Assembly: GCF_030812315.1 (NCBI RefSeq)
Contig: NZ_JAUSSM010000003.1
Span: 372,001-436,000 of the forward strand
Direction of reading: 5' to 3'
Length of the DNA: 64,000 bases
Source of the DNA: Arthrobacter oryzae
Lineage (GTDB): Bacteria; Actinomycetota; Actinomycetes; Actinomycetales; Micrococcaceae
Shown: positions 37,287 through 45,553 of the stretch, in pieces
Layout: every line of letters begins with the position of its first letter
How positions within the stretch are numbered: position 1 is the stretch's first letter
Translations under genes and position numbers: made by a program
The notes under the pieces: model-generated
Seen by the model: only the letters and a program-made list of their open reading frames with translations
Database searches by the model: none
Told to the model about the DNA's origin: nothing

Positions 37287-38183
37287 CTATTTCAGCCCGG
37301 TGGTGGCGATGCCGTTGATGAGGTACTTCTGGCCGGCGATGAAGAAACCGATGATGGGGGCGATGGACACCACGGACATGGCGAACATAGGCCCCCACAT
37401 GCTCTGGCCCTCCGAGTCCATAAAGGCACGCAACGCCAGCGGAACCGTGTAGAGGTCCTGGTTCTGGATGTAGAGCAGGGGCCCGAAGAACTCGTTCCAG
37501 GTGGAGATGAACGTGAAGATGGCGGTGGTAGCCATGGCCGGAACACACAGCGGCATAATGACGCGCAGGAAGGTCCGGAAGGGACCGCAGCCGTCGATCT
37601 GGGCGGCGTCGTCGAGCTCCTTGGGCAGCGCCTTCATGAACTGGACCATCAGGAAGATGAAAAACGCGTTGGTGGCCATGAAGTTCGGCACGATCAGCGG
37701 CAGGTAGGTGTCCAGCCAGCCCAGCTGCGAGAAGATAATGTACTGCGGCACCAGGAGCACGTGGCCCGGCAGCATCAGGGTTCCCAGCATCAGGGCGAAG
37801 AACAGTTTCCGGCCTGTGAACTCCATCCGCGCGAAGGCGTAGGCGGCCAGGGCGCAGGAGAAGATGTTGCCCACAATGGAGAACACCACCACGATCAGCG
37901 AGTTGATCAGGTACACATGGAACGGCTGGTTCAACGCAGTCCAGCCCTGTTCGTAGTTGCTGAAGTCCCAGTTCTCCGGCCACAGGCCCAGCTGGCGGAA
38001 GATGTCATTGCTGGGCTTGAACGAACTGGAGATCAGCCACAGCAGCGGGTAGAGCATCACGAGGCCCACCAGGCACAGGACCAGGTGCCGGGAGAACCGG
38101 CTGCGGGGCGTCCCGGTCAGGGCGTCTTCCGGGGCCGCTTCCTTCTTTTGCTTGCGTTTTGCGGGTAATTCGAGGAGAGCCAT
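37287..38183 (-). CDS. Carbohydrate ABC transporter permease (MalG-type) of the pectin operon
   Basis: A 298-residue permease with six hydrophobic segments and an EAA loop in ELDDAAQIDGCGPFRTFLRVIMPLCVPA. ATG 38183 is chosen because the 24 preceding codons of the open frame extend into the intergenic gap and the neighbouring permease gene; AAGG lies upstream. It pairs with the permease at 38194-39147. It likely imports oligogalacturonides or other pectic fragments released by the lyase-esterase genes downstream. Confidence 0.91.
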   Translation of the reverse strand: MALLELPAKRKQKKEAAPEDALTGTPRSRFSRHLVLCLVGLVMLYPLLWLISSSFKPSNDIFRQLGLWPENWDFSNYEQGWTALNQPFHVYLINSLIVVVFSIVGNIFSCALAAYAFARMEFTGRKLFFALMLGTLMLPGHVLLVPQYIIFSQLGWLDTYLPLIVPNFMATNAFFIFLMVQFMKALPKELDDAAQIDGCGPFRTFLRVIMPLCVPAMATTAIFTFISTWNEFFGPLLYIQNQDLYTVPLALRAFMDSEGQSMWGPMFAMSVVSIAPIIGFFIAGQKYLINGIATTGLK

Positions 38184-38193
38184 TGCGGTTGCC

Positions 38194-39147
38194 TTAATTG
38201 TCGTAGAAGACCCAGAACTTGGATGCGATGAAGTTGATGGCGGTGAAAATCGCAATAATCATCAGCAGCAACCACGCCATGGCGGAGGCATACCCCATCT
38301 CGAATTCGGTAAAGCCCTTCTGGTACAGGTACAGGTTGTAGAACAGCGTCGAATCAGCCGGCCCGCCGGTGCCGCCGCTCATCACGTAGCCCTGCGTGAA
38401 GGTCTGGAATGAGCCGATGAGCTGCATGATGAGGTTGAAGAAAATGATGGGGCTGATCAGCGGCAGTGTGATGCTGCGGAACTGCCGCCACTTTGAGGCG
38501 CCGTCGATGGAGGCAGCCTCGTAGTACATGGCCGGCACCTGCCGGAGGCCGGCCAGGAAGATGACCATGGGTGAGCCGAACGTCCACACGTTGAGCACGA
38601 TGAGGGTGCTCAGGGCGAACTCCGGGTCCGTGACCCAGGCCGGGCCCTGAATGCCGAAGAACCCCAGGAACCCGTTGACGATGCCGTCGTTGCCGAAGAT
38701 GTAACGCCACAGCATGACAATGGCGACGCTGCCGCCCAGCAGTGAAGGCAGGTAATAGACGGAACGGTAGATGGACAGGCCCTGGAGTCCGCGGTTCAGC
38801 ACCAGGGCGATCAGCAGTGCGGCTGCCAGCGAGATCGGTACGGAAACGAACGTGTAGATGAACGTGACCTTCAGGGACTGCAGGAGGCGGGGGTCCTCGA
38901 ACATGGCCTGGAAGTTGGCCAGGCCCACGAAGTTCGGTTCCGTGAACAGGTTGTAGTCCGTGAACGCGAGGTAGAGCGAGGCGAAGAACGGGATGATCGT
39001 GAACAGCATGCCGACGAACCACGGCAGCAGGAACAGGTAGCCCGAGGGCTGGTTGGTGCGCCTGGACGGACCCCGTCGGGGTTTAGCGTCCCCCGGCGCA
39101 GCCAAAGTGGCGGCCGCGCCCGGGGCTTGCTTGGTCAGCACTGACAT
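38194..39147 (-). CDS. Sugar ABC transporter permease (MalF-type) of the pectin operon
   Basis: A 317-residue permease. After a basic cytosolic N-terminus (PRRGPSRRTNQPSGYLFLLPWFVGML) come six hydrophobic segments, with the EAA loop MYYEAASIDGASKWRQFRSITLPLISP. It lies 47 bp after the solute-binding protein gene and 10 bp before the MalG-type permease start. No ATPase gene is nearby. Confidence 0.92.
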   Translation of the reverse strand: MSVLTKQAPGAAATLAAPGDAKPRRGPSRRTNQPSGYLFLLPWFVGMLFTIIPFFASLYLAFTDYNLFTEPNFVGLANFQAMFEDPRLLQSLKVTFIYTFVSVPISLAAALLIALVLNRGLQGLSIYRSVYYLPSLLGGSVAIVMLWRYIFGNDGIVNGFLGFFGIQGPAWVTDPEFALSTLIVLNVWTFGSPMVIFLAGLRQVPAMYYEAASIDGASKWRQFRSITLPLISPIIFFNLIMQLIGSFQTFTQGYVMSGGTGGPADSTLFYNLYLYQKGFTEFEMGYASAMAWLLLMIIAIFTAINFIASKFWVFYDN

Positions 39148-39194
39148 CGGGTCAGGCTCCTATCTGCGTGTATGCGGTTCCGGGCATCAGGCGG

Positions 39195-40502
39195 CTACTT
39201 GGTGATGGCCGCATTGCTTTTCTCGAGGAAGGTCTTCGCGGCGTCGGCAGGGCTGATCCGGCCAAACTCGACTTCGGTGGCGAGCTGCTTGAGGGTGTCC
39301 GCAACAACGCTGGCGCCCTTGGGGTAGACGTACGCCGGCGGGAGATCGTCCTCCTGGATGGCGGCCATCATGTCGACAAAAGTCTTGTCGTCCGTGCTGA
39401 GCTTGGGCGTGATCGACTGGGCCACTTCGGGGTTGATCGGCACGCCTCGCTGGGTGAGGGTCTCGGCAGCACCGTCACTGTCGTTGACCAGGAAGTTCAG
39501 CAGTTTGGCGGCTTCCTTGGGGTGCTTGGACTTGGCTGCGATGGACCACAACATGCTGGGGTCCGCTGAGTAGCCCCTTCGTTCAGCGCTGGTTTCGCCT
39601 GGAATCCGCAGCAGTACGACTTCCCCCTCCACAGCGTCGTTGTATCCCTTGAAGTTGTTGATGGGGATGATCTGCGATGCGACGGTGCCCTTGGCCAAGT
39701 AGGACTGTGCCGGCGAACCGCCGATTTGCTCGAAGAAGCCGGCGGGAGGATATCCGCCGGCCTTGCGGAGGTCCACGCTGTACTGGAACCAGTCCCGGAT
39801 CGTTTCCTCACTGACTCCGAGCTTGTTGTCTTCCGTGTAGAAGTCCTCGCCCCGCTGCCTGGCGAGCATGATGGGTCCGGTTTCGGTCGCTACGTCGTAG
39901 CCGGCGCCGTAAACCTTGCCGCCCGTCTTTTGCGTCACCTCGGTTGCGAATTTGGCGTAGTCTTCCCAGCTCCACGTCTTGTCGTCCGGAATGGCAACCC
40001 CTGCCTGGTCCGTGATGGTTTTGTTGACCACTATCCCGATGGTGGTGACTCCGGTAGCCAGGCCGTACAGCTTGCCGTCGACGGTTCCGCGGCTGAGCAC
40101 GGACTCCGGCACCTCGTCGAGGTTGAGCTCGGGCATGCTCTTCAGGTCAGCCAGCGTGCCGCGCTGCGCGTACTCCAGGAGGCTCCTGTTCGCCATGTTC
40201 AGCACGTCCGGAGGATTGCCGCCGGCGAACCGGGTAGCCAGCTTGTCGGCATAGGGCCCGCTATCCTGGTACTCCGTTTTGACCGTGATGCCCGGGTTCT
40301 TCTCCTCGAAGATCCGCAGCGCCGCCTCCGTCATCTTGGCCCGGTTGGCATCCCCCCAGAACACGAAGTTCAGTTCGACGTTGCCGCCACCGCCCGCAGG
40401 CGTTGCGCTTGCCCCGCAGCCGCTGAGGGCCAGGCCCGCCGCGGTGATTGCCGCGCCAAGGATGGCCCGGCGCCGTGGTTGGAATTTCACTGTCGTCTTC
40501 AT
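39195..40502 (-). CDS. ABC transporter extracellular solute-binding lipoprotein of the pectin operon
   Basis: A 435-residue family-1 binding lipoprotein. The signal is QPRRRAILGAAITAAGLALSGC with lipobox cysteine C29. The mature part contains VELNFVFWGDANRAKM and FEEKNPGITVKTEYQ, typical of sugar-binding members. It is first in the leftward operon that continues with two permeases and two pectate lyase genes. ATG 40502 (AGAAAGAAG upstream) is preferred over the longer frame that enters the regulatory region. Pectic oligosaccharide binding is inferred from the downstream genes. Confidence 0.9.
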   Translation of the reverse strand: MKTTVKFQPRRRAILGAAITAAGLALSGCGASATPAGGGGNVELNFVFWGDANRAKMTEAALRIFEEKNPGITVKTEYQDSGPYADKLATRFAGGNPPDVLNMANRSLLEYAQRGTLADLKSMPELNLDEVPESVLSRGTVDGKLYGLATGVTTIGIVVNKTITDQAGVAIPDDKTWSWEDYAKFATEVTQKTGGKVYGAGYDVATETGPIMLARQRGEDFYTEDNKLGVSEETIRDWFQYSVDLRKAGGYPPAGFFEQIGGSPAQSYLAKGTVASQIIPINNFKGYNDAVEGEVVLLRIPGETSAERRGYSADPSMLWSIAAKSKHPKEAAKLLNFLVNDSDGAAETLTQRGVPINPEVAQSITPKLSTDDKTFVDMMAAIQEDDLPPAYVYPKGASVVADTLKQLATEVEFGRISPADAAKTFLEKSNAAITK

Positions 40503-40759
40503 CGATCGACTTCTTTCTGGCACGGTGGCCTGAAAAGTTTCTGAACATTTTCCCACTGGGAGGCCTCGCAACAGGTTTGATCTGCTCCCTAGTAAACGGG
40601 TGAGTAAACGATTTCTAGCAAAAACTTCTTGTGACTGTCAACACATTCGGGACAATTGCTCCGAAACAAGAATAGGAAACTTTCTGATTACTTGCCGAAT
40701 GATTTCTGATGTGGCTACTCTGTTGGAACCCTCATCCCATTCGTCAGCAGGAGCGCCTC
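40503..40759. promoter_or_regulatory. Divergent regulatory region of the two pectin operons
   Basis: This AT-richer 257-bp region separates the leftward transporter/lyase operon from the rightward DUF6807-GH43-LacI operon. GAAAAGTTTC (40532-40541) and GAAACTTTC (40676-40684) each have GAAA/TTTC arms, one near each operon. AGTAAACG occurs twice with 12-base periodicity (40591-40598, 40603-40610). Any of these could be bound by the LacI protein at 43284-44330; the assignment is tentative. Confidence 0.45.
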
Positions 40760-41713
40760 ATGGAGTTGATCCGCCAGCACAGCACCGTCCAGAGCCTGGC
40801 CGTGCACGGCACTGAGGTGGCCCGCTACCAAAGCGGCACCGGCCTGGCTCTGCAGCAGGCGCCCCGCCCCTTCCTGCACCCGGTCCGGACGCTCAGCCGC
40901 ACCATGGTCAGCGACGCTGAGCCGCCTGACCACCGGCACCATCTGGGGCTCTCGCTGGCCATTTCGGACCTGGGCGGCACCAATTACTGGGGCGGCAGCA
41001 CCTACGTTCCGGGCAGCGGCCCGGCGATGCTGCCCAACCATGGGCGGCAGGTGGTGGTTTCGTCGCGAAGCAGCGCCGATTCGATCACAGAGACTATCCA
41101 CTGGTCAGCGCGGGACGGCACCGTGGACGCCGTGGAAACCCGCAGCCTCAGGGTGTCGGCACATCCGGACCGGCGCTGCTGGTCGCTGTCGTTGACGTCC
41201 CGGCTCGCCCCGTGCGCGGACACCGCAGAGCTACGGCTGTCCTCCTCCGCGGTGAAGGGCCGGAAGGGTGCCGGCTACGGCGGGATCTTCTGGCGGCTGC
41301 CCCGCGATTCCCGGGCCGACGTCGTCCTGACGGAATCCGGCGCCGGCACTGAGGCAGCCCACGGCTCCCGCTCACCATGGCTGTCCATCGCTGCCGTGGT
41401 GGCCGGAAAACCTGCAAGCCTCGTCCTTGCCCAAGGACCCGCGTTGCCCCGGACAACAACAGCCCCGGCCGAGGCAACAGCCCCGCACGCGGAACAGGCC
41501 CTGCCGTGGTTCGTCCGCACCGACGGGTACCTCGGCGCCGGCCCGGCCGTCGCCTGGGACCGCATCCGCCCCGTGGACGCCGCCCGGCCACTGGAACTAA
41601 GCCTTCACGCCGTGGTTATGGACGGCACAGTGGACACCCCGGAACTTGCCCGCAAACTCCTGTGCCAGCACCCCGTATTTGCCCACACCCAGATCTTCGA
41701 CAGGACAGCATGA
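40760..41713 (+). CDS. DUF6807 (PmoA-like) family protein
   Basis: A 317-residue protein. The central segment PPDHRHHLGLSLAISDLGGTNYWGG and later GYGGIFWRLPRD are typical of the PmoA/DUF6807 family, a beta-rich fold frequent in polysaccharide and sugar-utilisation loci of actinobacteria and planctomycetes. Despite the PmoA label it is not a methane monooxygenase; function is unknown. There is no signal peptide. ATG 40760 has AGGAG six bases upstream. The stop overlaps the GH43 start (ATGA), giving the operon DUF6807-GH43-LacI, so a role in handling a pectic sugar or oligosaccharide is likely. Confidence 0.8.
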   Translation: MELIRQHSTVQSLAVHGTEVARYQSGTGLALQQAPRPFLHPVRTLSRTMVSDAEPPDHRHHLGLSLAISDLGGTNYWGGSTYVPGSGPAMLPNHGRQVVVSSRSSADSITETIHWSARDGTVDAVETRSLRVSAHPDRRCWSLSLTSRLAPCADTAELRLSSSAVKGRKGAGYGGIFWRLPRDSRADVVLTESGAGTEAAHGSRSPWLSIAAVVAGKPASLVLAQGPALPRTTTAPAEATAPHAEQALPWFVRTDGYLGAGPAVAWDRIRPVDAARPLELSLHAVVMDGTVDTPELARKLLCQHPVFAHTQIFDRTA

Positions 41714-43287
41714 GCAGCCCCGTTCCAGCCCCCGCCTACACCAACCCGGTCCTGAACGCGGACTGGCCGGACCCCGACGCCGTCCAGGTGGACGGCTCGT
41801 ACTACCTCATCGCCTCCAGTTTCAACCGCGTTCCCGGCCTCCCGGTCCTGCGGTCCCGGAACCTGGTGGACTGGGAGCACCTGGGCCATGCCCTGCCCGA
41901 ACTGCCGGGCCGCCACTACTCCCTTCCCCGCCACGGGAGCGGGGTCTGGGCACCCGCCCTGCGGCACCACGACGGCAAGTTCTGGATCTTCTACCCGGAC
42001 CCGGACCACGGCATCTTCGTCGTGACCGCCACCGACCCCGCCGGTCCGTGGACCGAACCCCACCTGCTGTACGAAGGCCGCGGGCTGATCGACCCGTGCC
42101 CCCTGTGGGACGACGACGGCAGCGCCTACCTGGTTCACGGCTGGGCCAAAAGCCGGATCGGCGTCAAGAACAGGCTCACCGTCCACCGGATGAGCCCGGA
42201 CGCACGGAGGCTGCTGGACGGCGGCGTCCACGTCATCGACGGCGAGGCCCTCGCGGGCTACACCACCATTGAAGGGCCAAAGTTCTACAAGCGGGATGGC
42301 TGGTACTGGATCTTCGCGCCGGCCGGCGGCGTTGCCACCGGCTGGCAGTCCGTGTTCCGCTCCAGGTCACCGTTCGGCCCGTACGAAGGGCGCCGCGTGC
42401 TGGCGCAGAATTCCAGCCCGGTTAATGGGCCCCACCAGGGCGCCTGGGTCACCACGCCTGAGGGCGAGGACTGGTTCCTGCATTTCCAGGACCGCGGCCC
42501 GTACGGCAGGGTGGTCCACCTCCAGCCCATGGGCTGGGACCCGGACGGCTGGCCGTGGATGGGCGAAAGGACGTCCGACGGCGGCGCTGGCACCCCGGTC
42601 CTTCAGCATGCCTACCCGACCGGCACCGGTCCGGAGGACGTTGCGCCGCCGGCAAGCGACGCTTTCACCAGCGACAAACTGGGACGGCAATGGCATTGGC
42701 AGGCCAATGCGGACCCCGCCTGGCTGACGCTGCCCGGAGACGGGCGGGCGCTGCTGCATCCCAAGGCCAACGATCCCGTCAACCTTCGCGAGCTGCCCAA
42801 CGTCCTCGGCCAGATCCTGCCCGGTGTCGAGTGCTCCTTCAGCACCTCGTTAAAACTGGACGGCGTCCCGGTCGGAACACGGGCCGGCGTCGTAATTCTG
42901 GGCAGGCAGTATGCCTGGCTGGGCATAGTGCGGACGGCGGACGGGTACCTCCTTGGTTCAGGACGGGGCGGACAGCGGCCGCAGGAGGATCCGCTGACGG
43001 ATGCAGTTGAGCTACGGGCACCAACGCTGGACGTCAGGATCCGGGTCGATGCCGGGCATCAGGCCCGCTTTGAGTGGCGGACCGGCACCGCATCGGAATG
43101 GCGCATGCTGAACGCGGTCTTCGACGTCGTGGAAGGCCAGTGGATCGGCGCGGAACTCGGCATCTTCGCGGCTTCTCCCCTCGGTTCGGCCGAAAGCGGC
43201 GGTGTTATTGTTGGACCCGTGCAGGTGGATACCGCACCGGCCACGCTCGAACCCTCCGGGGAATTTGCGGCGGCTGCGACGCCATGA
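41710..43287 (+). CDS. GH43 family glycoside hydrolase (beta-xylosidase/arabinofuranosidase-like)
   Basis: A 525-residue intracellular GH43 enzyme with a five-bladed propeller. The general base Asp is in NADWPDPDAVQVDGSYYL, the pKa-modulating Asp in GRGLIDPCPLWDDDG and the proton donor Glu in TTIEGPKFYKRDGWYWIFAP. A C-terminal beta-sandwich (from about residue 320) is of the kind seen in xylosidase-type GH43 members. The substrate may be xylosyl, arabinosyl or galactosyl units of pectin side chains. It overlaps both the upstream DUF6807 stop and the downstream lacI start by four bases. Confidence 0.9.
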   Translation: MSSPVPAPAYTNPVLNADWPDPDAVQVDGSYYLIASSFNRVPGLPVLRSRNLVDWEHLGHALPELPGRHYSLPRHGSGVWAPALRHHDGKFWIFYPDPDHGIFVVTATDPAGPWTEPHLLYEGRGLIDPCPLWDDDGSAYLVHGWAKSRIGVKNRLTVHRMSPDARRLLDGGVHVIDGEALAGYTTIEGPKFYKRDGWYWIFAPAGGVATGWQSVFRSRSPFGPYEGRRVLAQNSSPVNGPHQGAWVTTPEGEDWFLHFQDRGPYGRVVHLQPMGWDPDGWPWMGERTSDGGAGTPVLQHAYPTGTGPEDVAPPASDAFTSDKLGRQWHWQANADPAWLTLPGDGRALLHPKANDPVNLRELPNVLGQILPGVECSFSTSLKLDGVPVGTRAGVVILGRQYAWLGIVRTADGYLLGSGRGGQRPQEDPLTDAVELRAPTLDVRIRVDAGHQARFEWRTGTASEWRMLNAVFDVVEGQWIGAELGIFAASPLGSAESGGVIVGPVQVDTAPATLEPSGEFAAAATP

Positions 43288-44330
43288 CGCCAAGGACAGC
43301 CCAGTTGACCGCCACGAATCGACCCAAAATTGCCGATGTGGCCGCCGCTGCCGGAGTTTCGGCTCCCACCGTTTCCAAAGTTCTCAACGGCCGCTCCTAC
43401 GTTTCTGCAGCCACCCGGGAAAAGGTCAACGAGGCCCTCGCGAAGCTGGACTACAGCAAGCGCACCGCCGCTCCTCCCGTTCCCGGGCTCCTGCAGCTGG
43501 TGGTCAACAATTTTGACAGCCCGTGGATGCTGAAGATCCTCGCCGGCGCGGAGGAAGCCGCGGCCCGGCAGGGGTTTACGCTGGCCTGCACCCTGGCGGA
43601 ACACGCCACCCAGGACAACTGGCGCAAACTTCGCCAGTCCTCGGCCAACCAGCTTGCCGGCGTCATCCTGCTCGCCCCGCACCGCGGCTCCCGGCTGGTG
43701 ACCACGCTGCGTTCGCTGAACATTCCGTCAGTGGCCGTGGACCCGCAGGGGAACGAGGCAATGGGCATCCCCAGCGTCAGCCCGGCGGCGTTTTCCGGGG
43801 CACTGCATGCGGTGGAGCACCTGCTCGGGCTGGGTCACCGCCGGATCGGCATCATCACAGGCGGCGGCGCGGGTTCCGTCCACAGCCGCGCACGGTATGC
43901 GGCCTACTCCGCCGCCCTTCAGGCCAGCGGGCTGCACCTCGACAATGACTTGGTCCGCGACGGCGATTTCAGCATCGAGGCGGGATTCCGCCTCGGCGGC
44001 GAACTGCTGGATCTTCCGGCCCCGCCCACGGCCGTCTTTGCCGGCAATGACCTCCAGGCCCTCGGCCTGATGAGCGCCGCATCAATGCGGTCCATCCGGG
44101 TTCCGGACCAGCTGAGCGTGGTGGGCTTTGACGATATCGGGCAGGCGGCCATGGCATCTCCGCCGCTGACCACTGTCCGCCAGCCGCTGGAGCAGATGGC
44201 AGCCATGGCGGTGGGCATCCTGGTGGAACAGATCGGGCATGCGCCGAAAAGCCCGCAGTCCGTTGAGCTCGCCACGGAACTCATCGTGCGGAATTCAACG
44301 GCGGCTCCACCGGACGCCGGCAAACCGTGA
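43284..44330 (+). CDS. LacI family regulator of the pectin operons
   Basis: A 348-residue LacI/GalR protein with the helix-turn-helix IADVAAAAGVSAPTVSKVLNGRSYVSAATREKV and the effector domain closing GFDDIGQAAMASPPLTTVRQPLEQM. Its start overlaps the GH43 stop, so it is produced with the enzymes it probably controls. The HTH is close to that of the repressor at 18068-19105 (GVSTPTVSKVINGR), so their operators may be related. The likely targets are the divergent promoters in 40503-40759. Confidence 0.9.
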   Translation: MTPRTAQLTATNRPKIADVAAAAGVSAPTVSKVLNGRSYVSAATREKVNEALAKLDYSKRTAAPPVPGLLQLVVNNFDSPWMLKILAGAEEAAARQGFTLACTLAEHATQDNWRKLRQSSANQLAGVILLAPHRGSRLVTTLRSLNIPSVAVDPQGNEAMGIPSVSPAAFSGALHAVEHLLGLGHRRIGIITGGGAGSVHSRARYAAYSAALQASGLHLDNDLVRDGDFSIEAGFRLGGELLDLPAPPTAVFAGNDLQALGLMSAASMRSIRVPDQLSVVGFDDIGQAAMASPPLTTVRQPLEQMAAMAVGILVEQIGHAPKSPQSVELATELIVRNSTAAPPDAGKP

Positions 44331-44333
44331 CCT

Positions 44334-44356
44334 GCTCCCGCTCCCGCTCCCGCTCC
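44334..44356. repeat. GCTCCC hexanucleotide tandem repeat
   Basis: Almost four GCTCCC units lie immediately after the LacI stop codon, in the spacer before the S1C protease gene. A GC-rich dyad GTCCGG-GCC/GGC-CGGAC (44373-44392) follows and may act as a weak terminator. Confidence 0.75.
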
Positions 44357-44443
44357 TGAACCCCACCTCGTTGTCCGGGCCACTGGCCGGACTCCGGCGC
44401 GCGGGCTTACTTTTTAAGCAGGTGCCATGAGAGGGGACTTCCC

Positions 44444-45535
44444 ATGCGATCCCAGCAAGCCGAATCCTGCCGCCTGACCCGCCTCCGTTTGGCCTGCGCA
44501 GGCGCCGCTGCCGCCGTCGTCCTTATGGCGTCCGCCTGCACGGCGGGTCCGCAGCCAGCTCCGCCGTCCACTGCCTCCGCCACCGCTGGCGGCAGCCCGG
44601 TGCAGACCGCCCAACCGGGCACGCCGCAGACGGCCGCGGACATCCCTTCCATAGTGGAGAACGTCCAGCCGTCCGTGGTCACGGTCCTGACAGACGGGGG
44701 CGTGGGCAGCGGCGTGGTGTTCGATGCGGAGGGCCTGATCCTCACCAACGAGCATGTGGTGCGGGGCAACACGGACGTGGAAGTCGCGTTCGCCGACGGC
44801 CAGCGGGTCGCCGGAACAGTCAGGGCCGTGGATGCGATCTCGGACCTGGCGCTCGTGGAGGCCAAGCGCACGGGGCTTCCCGCGGCAAAGTTCCAGACCG
44901 ACCTGCCCAGGGTGGGTGAACTGGCGATCGTGATCGGCTCACCGCTGGGTTTCGAAAACACGGCCACGGCGGGAATCATTTCCGGGCTGCATCGCGAAAT
45001 TCCCGGTTCGGCAGCCAGCAGCCAGTCGCTGGTGGACCTGATTCAGACTGATGCGGCCATCAGCCCGGGGAACTCAGGCGGCGCCGTGGTCAATTCCAGG
45101 GGCGAGGTGATCGGCATCAGCGAGGCATACATTCCGCCGCAGTCGGGGGCGGTGGCGCTGGGCTTTGCGATTCCGGCCGCGACGGCCGTCCGGGTGGCCG
45201 AACAGCTGCGTGAGGACGGCACCGCCGACCACGCCTTCATCGGCCTCCGCCCGGGCGGGATCACTTCCCAGATCGCCGAGCAGCTGGGGCTCCAGGACAC
45301 GCGCGGTGCCCTGGTGCTCTCGGTGGTCGACGGCGGCCCGGCAGACGATGCCGGCATCCGGCCCGGGGACGTCCTCATTGCCCTCGACGGCAAGGAAGTG
45401 GCCTCGCCCGAGGACCTGCTGGCCGAGCTTCGCGGCAAGACCCCGGACCAGACGGTGAACGTCGGCTACCGCCGGGGCACCGAATCCAGGGAAGCCAAAG
45501 TGACCCTCGCTGCCCGCCCGGCCGCAGAGGGCTGA
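44444..45535 (+). CDS. S1C-type trypsin-like serine protease with PDZ domain, lipoprotein (HtrA/DegP-like)
   Basis: A 363-residue exported protease. The lipobox MASAC (C32) follows a hydrophobic signal, then a Pro/Thr/Ala-rich linker. The protease domain (~65-230) has the catalytic triad H104 (TNEHVV), D134 (SDLAL) and S211 (GNSGG). A single PDZ domain follows (~240-335; GALVLSVVDGGPADDAGIRPGD). It is an HtrA-like envelope quality-control protease anchored to the membrane surface. It is convergent with araA and not obviously linked to the pectin genes. Confidence 0.92.
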   Translation: MRSQQAESCRLTRLRLACAGAAAAVVLMASACTAGPQPAPPSTASATAGGSPVQTAQPGTPQTAADIPSIVENVQPSVVTVLTDGGVGSGVVFDAEGLILTNEHVVRGNTDVEVAFADGQRVAGTVRAVDAISDLALVEAKRTGLPAAKFQTDLPRVGELAIVIGSPLGFENTATAGIISGLHREIPGSAASSQSLVDLIQTDAAISPGNSGGAVVNSRGEVIGISEAYIPPQSGAVALGFAIPAATAVRVAEQLREDGTADHAFIGLRPGGITSQIAEQLGLQDTRGALVLSVVDGGPADDAGIRPGDVLIALDGKEVASPEDLLAELRGKTPDQTVNVGYRRGTESREAKVTLAARPAAEG

Positions 45536-45553
45536 GCGGGCAGCGGCGGTGGT

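Noticed and set aside
40760..41713. Methane monooxygenase subunit (PmoA)
   Set aside because: The family label PmoA-like is historical; the protein is soluble and lacks the membrane segments of particulate methane monooxygenase.
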